Notes under the pieces: generated by a model
What the model saw: only the letters and a program-made list of their open reading frames with translations
What the model was told of the DNA's origin: nothing
Database searches by the model: none
Position numbers and translations under genes: made by a program
Source: Armatimonadota bacterium
GTDB lineage: Bacteria; Armatimonadota; DTGP01; JAHWJO01
Assembly: GCA_019348365.1 (NCBI GenBank)
Contig: JAHWJO010000057.1
Span: forward strand, 1-13,486
Length of the DNA stretch: 13,486 bases
Direction of reading: 5' to 3'
Shown here: one piece after another, positions 7,312 through 13,472 of the stretch
Layout of the letters: every line of letters begins with the position of its first letter
Position numbering within the stretch: the first letter of the stretch is position 1

Positions 7312-7399
7312 GTCATTCCGAGCGAAGCGAGGAATCTAACCCCGAGGACGAAAGACTCTCTCCCGTGTAGTCGGATCCCTCGCGGCTGCTTGGGAGGAC
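7312..7399 (+). repeat. 88-bp palindromic interspersed repeat, copy A
   Basis: It begins GTCATTCCGAGCGAAGCGAG and ends CTTGGGAGGAC. The two ends are imperfect inverted repeats of about 25 bp (GTCATTCC...GCGAGGAATC against the reverse complement GTCCTCCC...GCGAGGGATC). A second 88-bp copy lies inverted at 9518-9605, with an identical 28-bp core (7339-7366 here). No coding capacity is visible, which suits a MITE- or REP-like element moved by an enzyme encoded elsewhere. Confidence 0.8.
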
Positions 7400-7406
7400 A
7401 AACGGT

Positions 7407-7434
7407 ACAGGGACGTAAGTCCTGTCTTATTTTT
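7407..7434 (+). terminator. Terminator-like hairpin after repeat copy A
   Basis: ACAGGGAC (7407-7414) pairs with GTCCTGT (7419-7425), with one bulged G and a GTAA loop, and is followed by CTTATTTTT. No plus-strand gene lies upstream, so what it would terminate is unclear. It may insulate the sigma-like gene from upstream transcription. Confidence 0.45.
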
Positions 7435-7585
7435 CCCTTATCGGCTCATCGGGTCAGGAGCACGGAAGTTCTCCACGCGCAAGCGGACACGGAAGGCACG
7501 ACGGACCGATACACTCCCTCTTTTAACAAATATCGAAGTAAAGATTCTGTGCAAGATAAAGGCGGAAAGGGAATAAGATTACAGT

Positions 7586-7619
7586 AGAGAGACCGTATCG
7601 CTAAGAGAGACCGTATCGC
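7586..7619. repeat. 16-bp direct repeat with 18-bp period, upstream of the sigma-like gene
   Basis: AGAGAGACCGTATCGC occurs at 7586-7601 and again, identical, at 7604-7619. The copies lie about 75-105 bp upstream of the start codon at 7692. They could be tandem protein-binding sites near the promoter, or a simple duplication. No confident -10/-35 pair was found next to them. Confidence 0.7.
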
Positions 7620-7691
7620 GCTCTGCCGGTCCGATACTCTTCTGCGAGTGCAAATCCTTGCACGCTTCCCCTCCTCGAGGTAATTGGATCC

Positions 7692-8222
7692 ATGAGAACC
7701 CCCGAACCGGAAGACCTCCCCGAACCGGGCGCGCCTGCCGACACCGCCCCGCCGGAAGCGATGGGATCGGATGAACGGAGTCCGGGGAGAAGAAGGGATA
7801 CGATGGATTTGACCGGCGCCACCCGTCCGATAGCGACTGCGGCTCTTCAACCGAGAGAAGGAGCGGACTCGATCTCCGGCGGCCCCCGTCCGCCGAAAGG
7901 GGAGATCATCGTCACGGACTCCTACGCTCCCGTAGATCCCGACATGGAGGCTTCCCGGGAGGGGGCGTATGCATCGATGCGCCAGGAATTCATGCAGACG
8001 GTCGCCGACAGCCTGGAGCATCTTCCGCTGCGGCAGCGGCAGGTGGTCACCATGCGCTATTACGAATCCCGCTCGCTGGAGGAGATTTCCGAGCTCCTCG
8101 ATATCCGGGAGGCGACCGTCCGCACCCTGCTCCGCCACGGGGTCAACAACCTGCGCCGGTACTTCAAGCGCTCTTATCTCGACCCGGCAAACGATCCCGG
8201 CATAGAGCCGCGACAGATTTAA
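7692..8222 (+). CDS. Small sigma-70 region 4-only protein (HTH regulator)
   Basis: This 176-aa protein has a disordered, Pro/Asp-rich N-terminal half (1-95) and a C-terminal helix-turn-helix typical of sigma region 4 (about 104-160). The region contains LEHLPLRQRQVVTMRYYES, then LEEISELLDIREATVRTLLRHG, whose second helix would read the -35 box. Sigma region 2, needed for -10 recognition and core binding, is absent here, and no region-2-like sequence was recognised upstream. ECF sigma factors with both regions are about 160-200 aa, so length alone would mislead. It may be a sigma-like DNA-binding regulator, a partner for a separate region 2 protein, or a relic. The ATG at 7692 has GAGGT about 10 bases upstream. 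It is followed by a bidirectional terminator shared with the convergent pentapeptide gene. Confidence 0.8.
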   Translation: MRTPEPEDLPEPGAPADTAPPEAMGSDERSPGRRRDTMDLTGATRPIATAALQPREGADSISGGPRPPKGEIIVTDSYAPVDPDMEASREGAYASMRQEFMQTVADSLEHLPLRQRQVVTMRYYESRSLEEISELLDIREATVRTLLRHGVNNLRRYFKRSYLDPANDPGIEPRQI

Positions 8223-8375
8223 GCTCGCAGGGCCCTTGCATTCGCGCCTCGCTGACCGGCAGGAAGGCTCTCGTATCTCTGTGTCATGCCGACGGGTCGG
8301 TGACGACGGTACGTGAATTTCTCTCCTTCAACGGTCATTCGGGATCAACAGGGATCATCAAATAACCGGAATTTC

Positions 8376-8406
8376 AAAAGGGAGACCGGCATTCGGTCTC
8401 CCTTTT
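8376..8406. terminator. Bidirectional intrinsic terminator between convergent genes
   Basis: AAAAGGGAGACCG (8376-8388) and CGGTCTCCCTTTT (8394-8406) form a perfect 13-bp stem with a 5-base loop. The T-rich arm continues as CTATTTATTT on the plus strand, and the other arm gives TTTTGAAATT on the minus strand. It would end transcripts of the sigma-like gene (plus) and of the pentapeptide gene (minus, stop at 8461). Confidence 0.9.
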
Positions 8407-8460
8407 CTATTTATTTCCAGTTATTTCCAGAGTGCGTCGACCTCTCGATTCATCCGCAGA

Positions 8461-9201
8461 TCAGTGGCCGAGCAACCGAAGAAGCCAGGGTTTGGACGGC
8501 TTCGCTTCCTGCATGGTCTGGGCTTCCACCATCCGCTTGCGGATCTCCTGCGCTTCCAGCTTGTGCTTGAGCCGGACTTCCTCCGTTCGGTGGGGAGACG
8601 GCAGCATGCTGGTCGGAGGGTTGAGAAGATGAAGCCGGGCGCCGTGCCGGATCGGATCGAAGCCGACAGGCCACTGGGTGTCCGCGCTGAAGAGCGCGTT
8701 CGTGAGCTCGGTCCCGATCAGCACGGCACGGGTCAGGTCCGCCCCGCTCAGGTTTGCGTTCCGGAGCGTCGCCCGGCACAAATCCGCTTCCAGCAGAACG
8801 GCTTCGGTGAGGTCTGCGCCCTGAAGGTTGGCATCCCAGAGCGTGGCGTCGGAGAGGTCCGCGCCCTGAAGATTGGCGTTCGTCAACTGGGTTTCGACCA
8901 GGTTACTCTCGCTCAGGTCCGCTTCCAGGAGGATCCCATCCGAGAGGTCCGCGCCGAAGAGCATCCCCCCGGAGAAGTTCGCGCCCGTCATGTCGGCCCG
9001 GCAGAGCACCGCTTCGCGGAGGTTCGCGTGGGAGAGATCGGCATCCCGGAGGAGGGTCCCTTCCATCATCGCGCCGCTGAGCTGGGCGTGAATGAGATCC
9101 GCACAGGAGAGGTCCGCGCCCGTCAGGTCCGTGCCTTCCAGCGAATCCCGGTTGTAACAGATGATCACGAGATCGGTATTGCGCCGCTTGATTTCGACCA
9201 T
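8461..9201 (-). CDS. Pentapeptide-repeat protein
   Basis: This 246-aa protein consists of about 31 uninterrupted A(D/N)LXX pentapeptides (roughly residues 19-173), for example TDLTG ADLSC, ANLQG ADLSD and ANLSG ADLTR. Such repeats form a right-handed quadrilateral beta-helix of nearly eight coils. They are followed by TQWPVGFDP, a cap-like sequence common after such helices, and a charged, coiled-coil-like tail. There is no signal peptide or membrane segment, so it is probably cytoplasmic. Some family members (Qnr, MfpA) mimic DNA and protect gyrase, but most have no known role, and nothing here supports a gyrase function. The frame opens at a TTG at 9240; I chose the ATG at 9201 because the extra 13 residues do not look structural and no good ribosome-binding site precedes the TTG. 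The site before the ATG (GGGGG) is also modest. It is transcribed towards the sigma-like gene. Confidence 0.9.
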   Translation of the reverse strand: MVEIKRRNTDLVIICYNRDSLEGTDLTGADLSCADLIHAQLSGAMMEGTLLRDADLSHANLREAVLCRADMTGANFSGGMLFGADLSDGILLEADLSESNLVETQLTNANLQGADLSDATLWDANLQGADLTEAVLLEADLCRATLRNANLSGADLTRAVLIGTELTNALFSADTQWPVGFDPIRHGARLHLLNPPTSMLPSPHRTEEVRLKHKLEAQEIRKRMVEAQTMQEAKPSKPWLLRLLGH

Positions 9202-9240
9202 GACAGAACCCCCGATGACGGTTTCGGATAAAGGCTGCAA

Positions 9241-9999
9241 GCTAAAACTCTCTAAACCTCTTTCCCGGCGAGCCTGAAAGCCGCAAACGGGAAGGGATTT
9301 TCCAATAGGTATGGGGTTGTTCCATATTCAGGCGGGGAATTCTCCGGTTTCCGCCGCATGGCACGACAAGACCCTTGAAAATGAGGGAGCCGACCCCCTC
9401 CCTGAAAATGGATTTCCCGTTGCGTCCCATATACGTTATCGGACAGGAGTTACGCAAAGGGTACCGTCTTTATCAACCCGAGCGGTACGCTCCTGTCCTC
9501 CCGAGTCATACCTTCTTGTCATCCCGAGCGTACGCGAGGGATCTGATGGTACGGGAGAGAGTCTTTCGTCCTCGGGGTCTGATTCCTCACTCCGTTCGGA
9601 ATGACATAGAAGAGAGTCGGAAGGGCATAGAAGGGGGTTCTTGCGTGTATCTTAATCCGAATCATGCTGCGAGATCGAAAGCTGCTCGACCGGCCATTCT
9701 GAGGGGACATCCTGGAGATAAGACGGATTTCCGGGAGGGAAGCGATGTGACGAGACCGCAACATCGTTAGAACCCGGTGTTCGTCAATTTGCGTGATGGC
9801 CTGTGGAACAAACAGTCGAGCGACAAGGAAGTCTGGCTTCTGGTGAAACATCGGACGAGCGGCTTTCCGATGTCAAGATCTCTAACTCTGATCCTGCTGA
9901 TGGGGGGAAGAGATCCCATCCACCGCTCTTCCCTGGATTTCCTTTCTTTCGATTCTCCCGTATCTCCCGTATTTTCACTCTCACCTCAGGACTCCACAG
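9241..9999. other. Intergenic region with second palindromic repeat
   Basis: This 759-bp spacer lies between the divergent pentapeptide gene (minus) and the 87-aa gene (plus). It contains a small GGGAG/CTCCC hairpin near 9383-9402, the 88-bp repeat copy B (9518-9605) and degenerate tandem units next to it (9606-9640). The rest shows no convincing gene, RNA or strong promoter. Confidence 0.6.
9518..9605 (-). repeat. 88-bp palindromic interspersed repeat, copy B (inverted relative to copy A)
   Basis: It runs from GTCATCCCGAGCG to CGGAATGAC. Its reverse complement aligns end to end, without length change, with 7312-7399 and shares an identical 28-bp core (9551-9578). Next to it are degenerate units (reverse complement CTTCTATGCCCTTCCGACTC) that also flank copy A. 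The extended similarity shows that the repeat unit includes short tandem end sequences. Confidence 0.8.
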
Positions 10000-10263
10000 A
10001 TGATTCATCCAGTCATTGAAAATGGGAACATGACGCCTGCGCCGCTCGCCTCCTCGAACCAGCGCGGTCCCGTTTCGATCACGAGCTACGAGATCGGGAA
10101 TGAAGAGGTGGAGGTGCGGTTATATGAGGGGCCGGTACGAGGGTCCTGGGCCGCCATTGTTTGCTGCAACTGGCGAGTCCTCTCGCTCGCCAGCGGGTTC
10201 AGCAGCGCCGACGTGGTGGATGCGGCGCTGGAAAAGGCGAAGGAGAAACTGGGTCTGCTCTGA
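10000..10263 (+). CDS. Hypothetical protein, 87 aa
   Basis: I do not recognise this family. It is a small soluble protein with no signal peptide or transmembrane helix. About 25 polar N-terminal residues precede a compact domain with alternating beta-strand-like segments (EVEVRLYEG, SWAAIVCCNWRVLS), then a helix (SADVVDAALEKAKEKLGLL). Two adjacent cysteines (CC, about residues 52-53) stand out. The ATG at 10000 has AGGA eight bases upstream; an ATG at 10030 is a possible alternative. A strong terminator follows 95 bp downstream (10359-10384), which supports a real single-gene transcript. Strand alternation and codon use look normal. Confidence 0.6.
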   Translation: MIHPVIENGNMTPAPLASSNQRGPVSITSYEIGNEEVEVRLYEGPVRGSWAAIVCCNWRVLSLASGFSSADVVDAALEKAKEKLGLL

Positions 10264-10358
10264 ACGGGCACCCGCTGCGGGAGCAAATGCTGGATCGGAA
10301 CGCGCCCCTCCTCCCTGTCGACAGAACGAACGAAATGCCCGGAGCAACCGGACTTATC

Positions 10359-10393
10359 AGCTCGAAGGCCACAGCCTTCGAGCTTTTGCTTTC
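10359..10393 (+). terminator. Intrinsic terminator after the 87-aa gene
   Basis: AGCTCGAAGGC (10359-10369) and GCCTTCGAGCT (10374-10384) form a perfect 11-bp stem with a CACA loop, followed by TTTGCTTTCC. It ends the transcript of the small gene. Confidence 0.8.
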
Positions 10394-10899
10394 CTTTTCT
10401 ACCCGATAACGTATGATCCTGATGTACAGGAAAGATAATCGTCTAATAGGGAGGAGCTGCAGAAGGCTCCTCCCAGAAATCAGGAAATGTCCCCTGTTGC
10501 GGCCTTTGCCGGGCATCCTTAATGAAACGATCCTGTGATGCCCGCTGCCTGCATTTCGCGTTTCCGTACCGCCGGTCTACAATAAGGTACGGATTGCACA
10601 ATGGCACCCTTTCACCGCACCTGTTCACTGGAAGGCGGCCCCGTCGCCGCCGAAAAGAGCGGCAGTGGCTTCCGGCTACGGACCCCCTGCTGATTTGAAT
10701 TCGCTCCTCTCGCCGGTTACTCTGAAGATGACAGGATCGATTCTAAAAGAGATTCGGCGAGGGATGTCGAATGGAAGAGGGAATCCCGTCATCGATCTCA
10801 TCTCTATCATACACTTGCTGCGCCTCACCCCGGCGCCGCAAGTCGCCTGATTCAGCGCCTCTCTTCTTTTGAGGCTTGGAAGAACCCAGGGAGAAGATT
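10394..10899. other. Spacer and probable promoter region of the TPR gene
   Basis: No credible gene is seen in these 506 bp. It holds a perfect 9-bp hairpin GGGAGGAGC/GCTCCTCCC (10449-10457 with 10466-10474) without a T-run. It also has an inverted repeat CCGTACC...GGTACGG (10564-10570 with 10586-10592) enclosing TACAAT (10578-10583), a possible -10 box with a weak -35, and a small GCCTC/GAGGC hairpin just before the ribosome-binding site. A GGGAG site lies six bases before the ATG at 10900. Confidence 0.5.
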
Positions 10900-12015
10900 A
10901 TGAACTTGTTTCGAATCGTCGCGCCGGCGCTTCTATTGAGCAGTTTGGTCGCGCCGCTGCAACCGGCAGCCATGGCCGCCCCCGTGGAGGAGGACGAGCC
11001 GGTCCAGGCTGCTCCCGCGCTGGAAGACGACCGGGACGCCGAAACGCCGGATTCCCGGCCCGCATCTGAGGATGGGGATGCGGACGGCGATACGGTGCGC
11101 TCCGATCCGGCTCCGGCGACCGTTCCGGGGTCGGTGGATTACTGGCTTCAGGAGACCCGGGACAATCCCAAAAGCTATGCGGCCCATTACAATCTGGGGC
11201 TGGCCTACGCGGGCCGGGAGCGTTGGGAAGATGCCATCGACGCTTACCGGCAGGCTGTAGAGAAGAGCCCGGAAGATAAGAGCGAGCTGGCGTGGGCCTA
11301 TCTCGCGATGGGCATCGCGTACGGCAACATGAAGCGGCCCCAGGACGAAATCGCGTCCTTCCGCCAGGCGACCGAGGCGGACCCGGAATACGATAAGGCC
11401 TGGTTCAACCTGGGGAACGCTTACATCAAGCAGAAAAATTACAGCGCCGCCGTGAGAGCCTATCAGGAGGTCGTCAAGCGGAACCCCGATGATCCGCGCA
11501 TGGTGGAGGATGCCTGGTACAATATGGCGGTCGCGAACCAGCTGCTCGGCCGCCCGGCGGAAGCCATCCCGGCTTACCGAAAAGTCGTGGATGCCCAGCC
11601 GGAGGATGCCCAGGCGTGGTACCAGCTCGGGATCGCCCAGGGGAACGCCAAGCAATACGCCAACGAGATCGAGTCGTACCGGAGAGCGATCAAGCTCAAC
11701 GAGTACCTTCCGGGAGTCTTCCAGCGCCTGGGCACGGCGTATGCCCAGACCGGGAAGTGGGATCAGGCGCTCTGGGCGTATAAGCAGGCGCTCTACCGGA
11801 CCAGAGATCAGAACGACCCGGATGTCTGGTTCAATATCGGGGCGACGTACCTGAAGCTGGGGAAGACGAAAGAAGGCCTCTACGCCCTCCGGCAGACCCG
11901 TCGGCTGGATCCCGCTGATGCAGAGGCCGGCAAGATCCTCAACACTCTTCAGAACGCCAATTCCGGTGTGGTCATCCGGTCCGTCATCCTCCGCTCGCCG
12001 CGCGGCTCCCGCTAG
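10900..12015 (+). CDS. Secreted tetratricopeptide-repeat (TPR) protein
   Basis: This 371-aa protein has an N-terminal Sec signal peptide (MNLFRIV then a hydrophobic core, likely cut after AMA near residue 26). A disordered, acidic linker (27-75) precedes seven TPR units at about 93-126, 130-163, 166-199, 204-237, 238-271, 272-305 and 307-340. Typical signatures are AWFNLGNAYIKQKNYSAAV and AWYQLGIAQGNAKQYANEI. TPR solenoids bind other proteins; the partner is unknown. The ATG at 10900 follows GGGAG at six bases. An in-frame TTG at 10876 is less likely because it would put charged residues ahead of the signal peptide. A terminator hairpin follows within 60 bp. The next gene also encodes an exported protein, so the two may share a periplasmic or surface role, although nothing shows they form a complex. 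Confidence 0.92.
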   Translation: MNLFRIVAPALLLSSLVAPLQPAAMAAPVEEDEPVQAAPALEDDRDAETPDSRPASEDGDADGDTVRSDPAPATVPGSVDYWLQETRDNPKSYAAHYNLGLAYAGRERWEDAIDAYRQAVEKSPEDKSELAWAYLAMGIAYGNMKRPQDEIASFRQATEADPEYDKAWFNLGNAYIKQKNYSAAVRAYQEVVKRNPDDPRMVEDAWYNMAVANQLLGRPAEAIPAYRKVVDAQPEDAQAWYQLGIAQGNAKQYANEIESYRRAIKLNEYLPGVFQRLGTAYAQTGKWDQALWAYKQALYRTRDQNDPDVWFNIGATYLKLGKTKEGLYALRQTRRLDPADAEAGKILNTLQNANSGVVIRSVILRSPRGSR

Positions 12016-12070
12016 CGCATGGAGCCGGCGCAACGAAAAGTGGGATCTTATCCGTCCCAATGAGCTTCCT

Positions 12071-12112
12071 AGCAGTAGGAGATGCGAGTCGTCTCCTGCT
12101 GCTTTCTTTTTG
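12071..12112 (+). terminator. Intrinsic terminator (possible attenuator) between the TPR gene and the next gene
   Basis: AGCAGTAGGAGA (12071-12082) and TCTCCTGCTGCT (12092-12103) form a 12-bp stem with one G-U pair and a 9-base loop, followed by TTTCTTTTT. Only about 20 bases separate the T-run from the ATG at 12133, which leaves little room for a separate promoter. The hairpin may therefore act as an attenuator or partial terminator. Confidence 0.8.
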
Positions 12113-12132
12113 ATACCGATTGAGATGGAAGA

Positions 12133-13137
12133 ATGGAAGGTCGTCATTTGAAATCTGCCGCCGCATGGGTGCTGACACTGGGAGCGGGGGTGGCGCTCAT
12201 CGCCGCCACTTCCCGGGAGTCTCGCCATCAATCACAAGCGGTCGCCGCCACCGCCAAACTCACCGGGGTCCCCGCCCTGGGCCCGAACGCTTCCCTGAAC
12301 GGCAAGCGCGTCCTGCCGCCCAATAATCCCTGGAATACTCCTATCGACAAAGAGCCGGTGGATCCGAAGTCGGCGATCCTGATCTCCAGCATCGGGCGGT
12401 ATAAAAACCTGCACCCGGATTTCGGGGCGAACTGGGACGGCGGGCCGTTCGGGATTCCGTACATCGTGGTCTCCGGGAACACGCCGAAAGTGCCGGTCTC
12501 CTTCGAGTACGACGATGAGAGCGATCCCGGCCCGTACCCGATTCCCCTGAACGCGCCCATCGAGGGCGGGCCCGATTCGGAGGGCGACCGCCATGTGATC
12601 GTGATCGACCGGGACAACTGGAAGCTGTACGAGCTGTTCAACGCCTGGCCCCAGGGGCGAAGCTGGAAAGCCGGTTCCGGCGCGATCTTCGACCTCAATT
12701 CCAACAAACTCCGCCCCGACGGGTGGACCTCCGCCGACGCGGCGGGGCTGCCGATCTTCCCCGGCCTGGTGCGGTACGACGAGGTGGTGGGACAGAAAGA
12801 GATCCCTCATGCCCTCCGCTTCACCGTCCGGCGCTCCCGCAAGGCGTACGTCCATCCGGCCCGCCACCACGCCAGCTCGCACGACGATCCCCTGCTCCCG
12901 CCGATGGGGATGCGGGTGCGCCTGAAGGCGAATTACGACATCTCCGGCTTCCCGCCGAGCGCGCAGGTCATCCTTCGCGCCCTGAAGAAGTACGGGATGA
13001 TCCTCGCCGACAACGGGGGGGATTGGTTCGTCTCCGGCGCGCCCGATCCGCGATGGAAAGACTCGGAGATCAACACGCTCAAGCGCCTCAAGGGCGATGA
13101 CTTCGAGGTCGTGAAGATGGGGCCGATCCGCAAATAA
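12133..13137 (+). CDS. Conserved exported protein of unknown function
   Basis: This 334-aa protein has an N-terminal hydrophobic segment (about 8-26), either a signal peptide or a membrane anchor, and a single large domain (about 60-330). The blocks look strongly conserved: NNPWNTPID (64-72), HPDFG (94-98), DESDPGPYPIP (128-138), GDRHVIVIDRDNWKLYEL (151-168), SGAIFDLNSNKLRP (182-195), GWTSADAAGLPI (197-208), PGLVRYDEV (210-218), PPMGMRVRLKA (256-266) and ADNGGDWFVSG (292-302). I recall proteins with these blocks in environmental bacteria, annotated only as hypothetical. Repeated Asp and His residues could form a metal or catalytic site, but no known enzyme motif is evident and I assign no activity. 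The ATG at 12133 has GGAAGA directly upstream and GAGATGG a little further. It lies 117 bp after the TPR gene, with a terminator hairpin between. Confidence 0.85.
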   Translation: MEGRHLKSAAAWVLTLGAGVALIAATSRESRHQSQAVAATAKLTGVPALGPNASLNGKRVLPPNNPWNTPIDKEPVDPKSAILISSIGRYKNLHPDFGANWDGGPFGIPYIVVSGNTPKVPVSFEYDDESDPGPYPIPLNAPIEGGPDSEGDRHVIVIDRDNWKLYELFNAWPQGRSWKAGSGAIFDLNSNKLRPDGWTSADAAGLPIFPGLVRYDEVVGQKEIPHALRFTVRRSRKAYVHPARHHASSHDDPLLPPMGMRVRLKANYDISGFPPSAQVILRALKKYGMILADNGGDWFVSGAPDPRWKDSEINTLKRLKGDDFEVVKMGPIRK

Positions 13138-13276
13138 AGGCAGGCAATCAACAACGGAACGGCGTCGGTTCAGGGCCCTATCTTACGGGTCGTAACCGGA
13201 AACCCGGTAACGATATAACCTTGGGTAGTGGTCTCCGCTGCTTCTGAAGACCACCCGATACAAGTTGCCACTCGAG
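13138..13276 (+). other. Structured 3' region (possible untranslated RNA structure)
   Basis: Several stems lie between the stop codon and the terminator. ACCGG AAAC CCGGT lies near 13196-13209. GGGT-AGT-GGTCT pairs with AGACC-ACCC near 13224-13258 around a 14-base loop. Together they could fold into a compact 3' untranslated structure or a small RNA ending at the terminator at 13277. I could not match it to a known riboswitch class, and it lies downstream of, not upstream of, a gene in this window. Confidence 0.35.
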
Positions 13277-13311
13277 AGCCCGTAGGAGTACCTACGGGCT
13301 TTTTTGTTTTT
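13277..13311 (+). terminator. Strong intrinsic terminator after the exported protein gene
   Basis: AGCCCGTAGG (13277-13286) and CCTACGGGCT (13291-13300) form a perfect 10-bp stem with an AGTA loop, followed by TTTTTGTTTTT. This is a classic rho-independent terminator for the gene ending at 13137. Confidence 0.95.
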
Positions 13312-13324
13312 GGGCGGGGTCCCA

Positions 13325-13373
13325 GCGATTAAAATCGCGGGCAACAAGGGCGCGAAGTCGGCCTGCGCCGACT
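13325..13373. repeat. Pair of palindromes, probable dispersed repeat fragment
   Basis: GCGATT AA AATCGC (13325-13338) is followed by AGTCGGC CTGC GCCGACT (13356-13373). The second resembles the hairpin at 5084-5103. Such GTCGGC-type palindromes look like a dispersed, REP-like intergenic family. The element lies between the terminator and the contig end. Confidence 0.55.
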
Positions 13374-13472
13374 ACAGCGCTGCCCTTATCTCCGACTCGA
13401 CCGAAGTTCTGGCTGGTTTTGAGACTCACGGACGCAGGTTTCAGCCCCGCACCCCATTTCGGCTTCTTGAAA

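Larger units (their letters stand above)
7024..7691. other. Divergent intergenic region with repeats
   Basis: This 668-bp spacer separates the minus-strand PRC-barrel gene from the plus-strand sigma-like gene. It holds a candidate minus-strand promoter (7113-7118), tandem degenerate units beginning TGTCNTTCCGA (7260-7311), an 88-bp palindromic element (7312-7399), a terminator-like hairpin (7407-7434), a doubled 16-bp motif (7586-7619) and a small hairpin (7648-7663). I see no gene in it. Confidence 0.6.

Noticed and set aside
7126..7587. Plus-strand open frame of 153 codons before the sigma-like gene
   Set aside because: It runs through the 88-bp palindromic repeat and its tandem units, so it is an accidental frame in repeat DNA.
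8461..9201. Quinolone-resistance (Qnr-like) role for the pentapeptide-repeat protein
   Set aside because: Only the repeat fold is shared. The Qnr/MfpA-type loops, dimer-forming C-terminus and context are not evident, so no gyrase role is claimed.
10665..10850. Small open frame (GTG start) upstream of the TPR gene
   Set aside because: No ribosome-binding site and no recognisable features; it more likely belongs to the promoter/leader region.
10933..12231. Minus-strand open frame of 432 codons across the TPR gene
   Set aside because: It is antisense to an obvious TPR protein with signal peptide and ribosome-binding site; the antisense product has no recognisable features.
12232..12882. Minus-strand open frame opposite the exported protein gene
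   Set aside because: Antisense to a gene with dense conserved blocks; no domain and no plausible start site.
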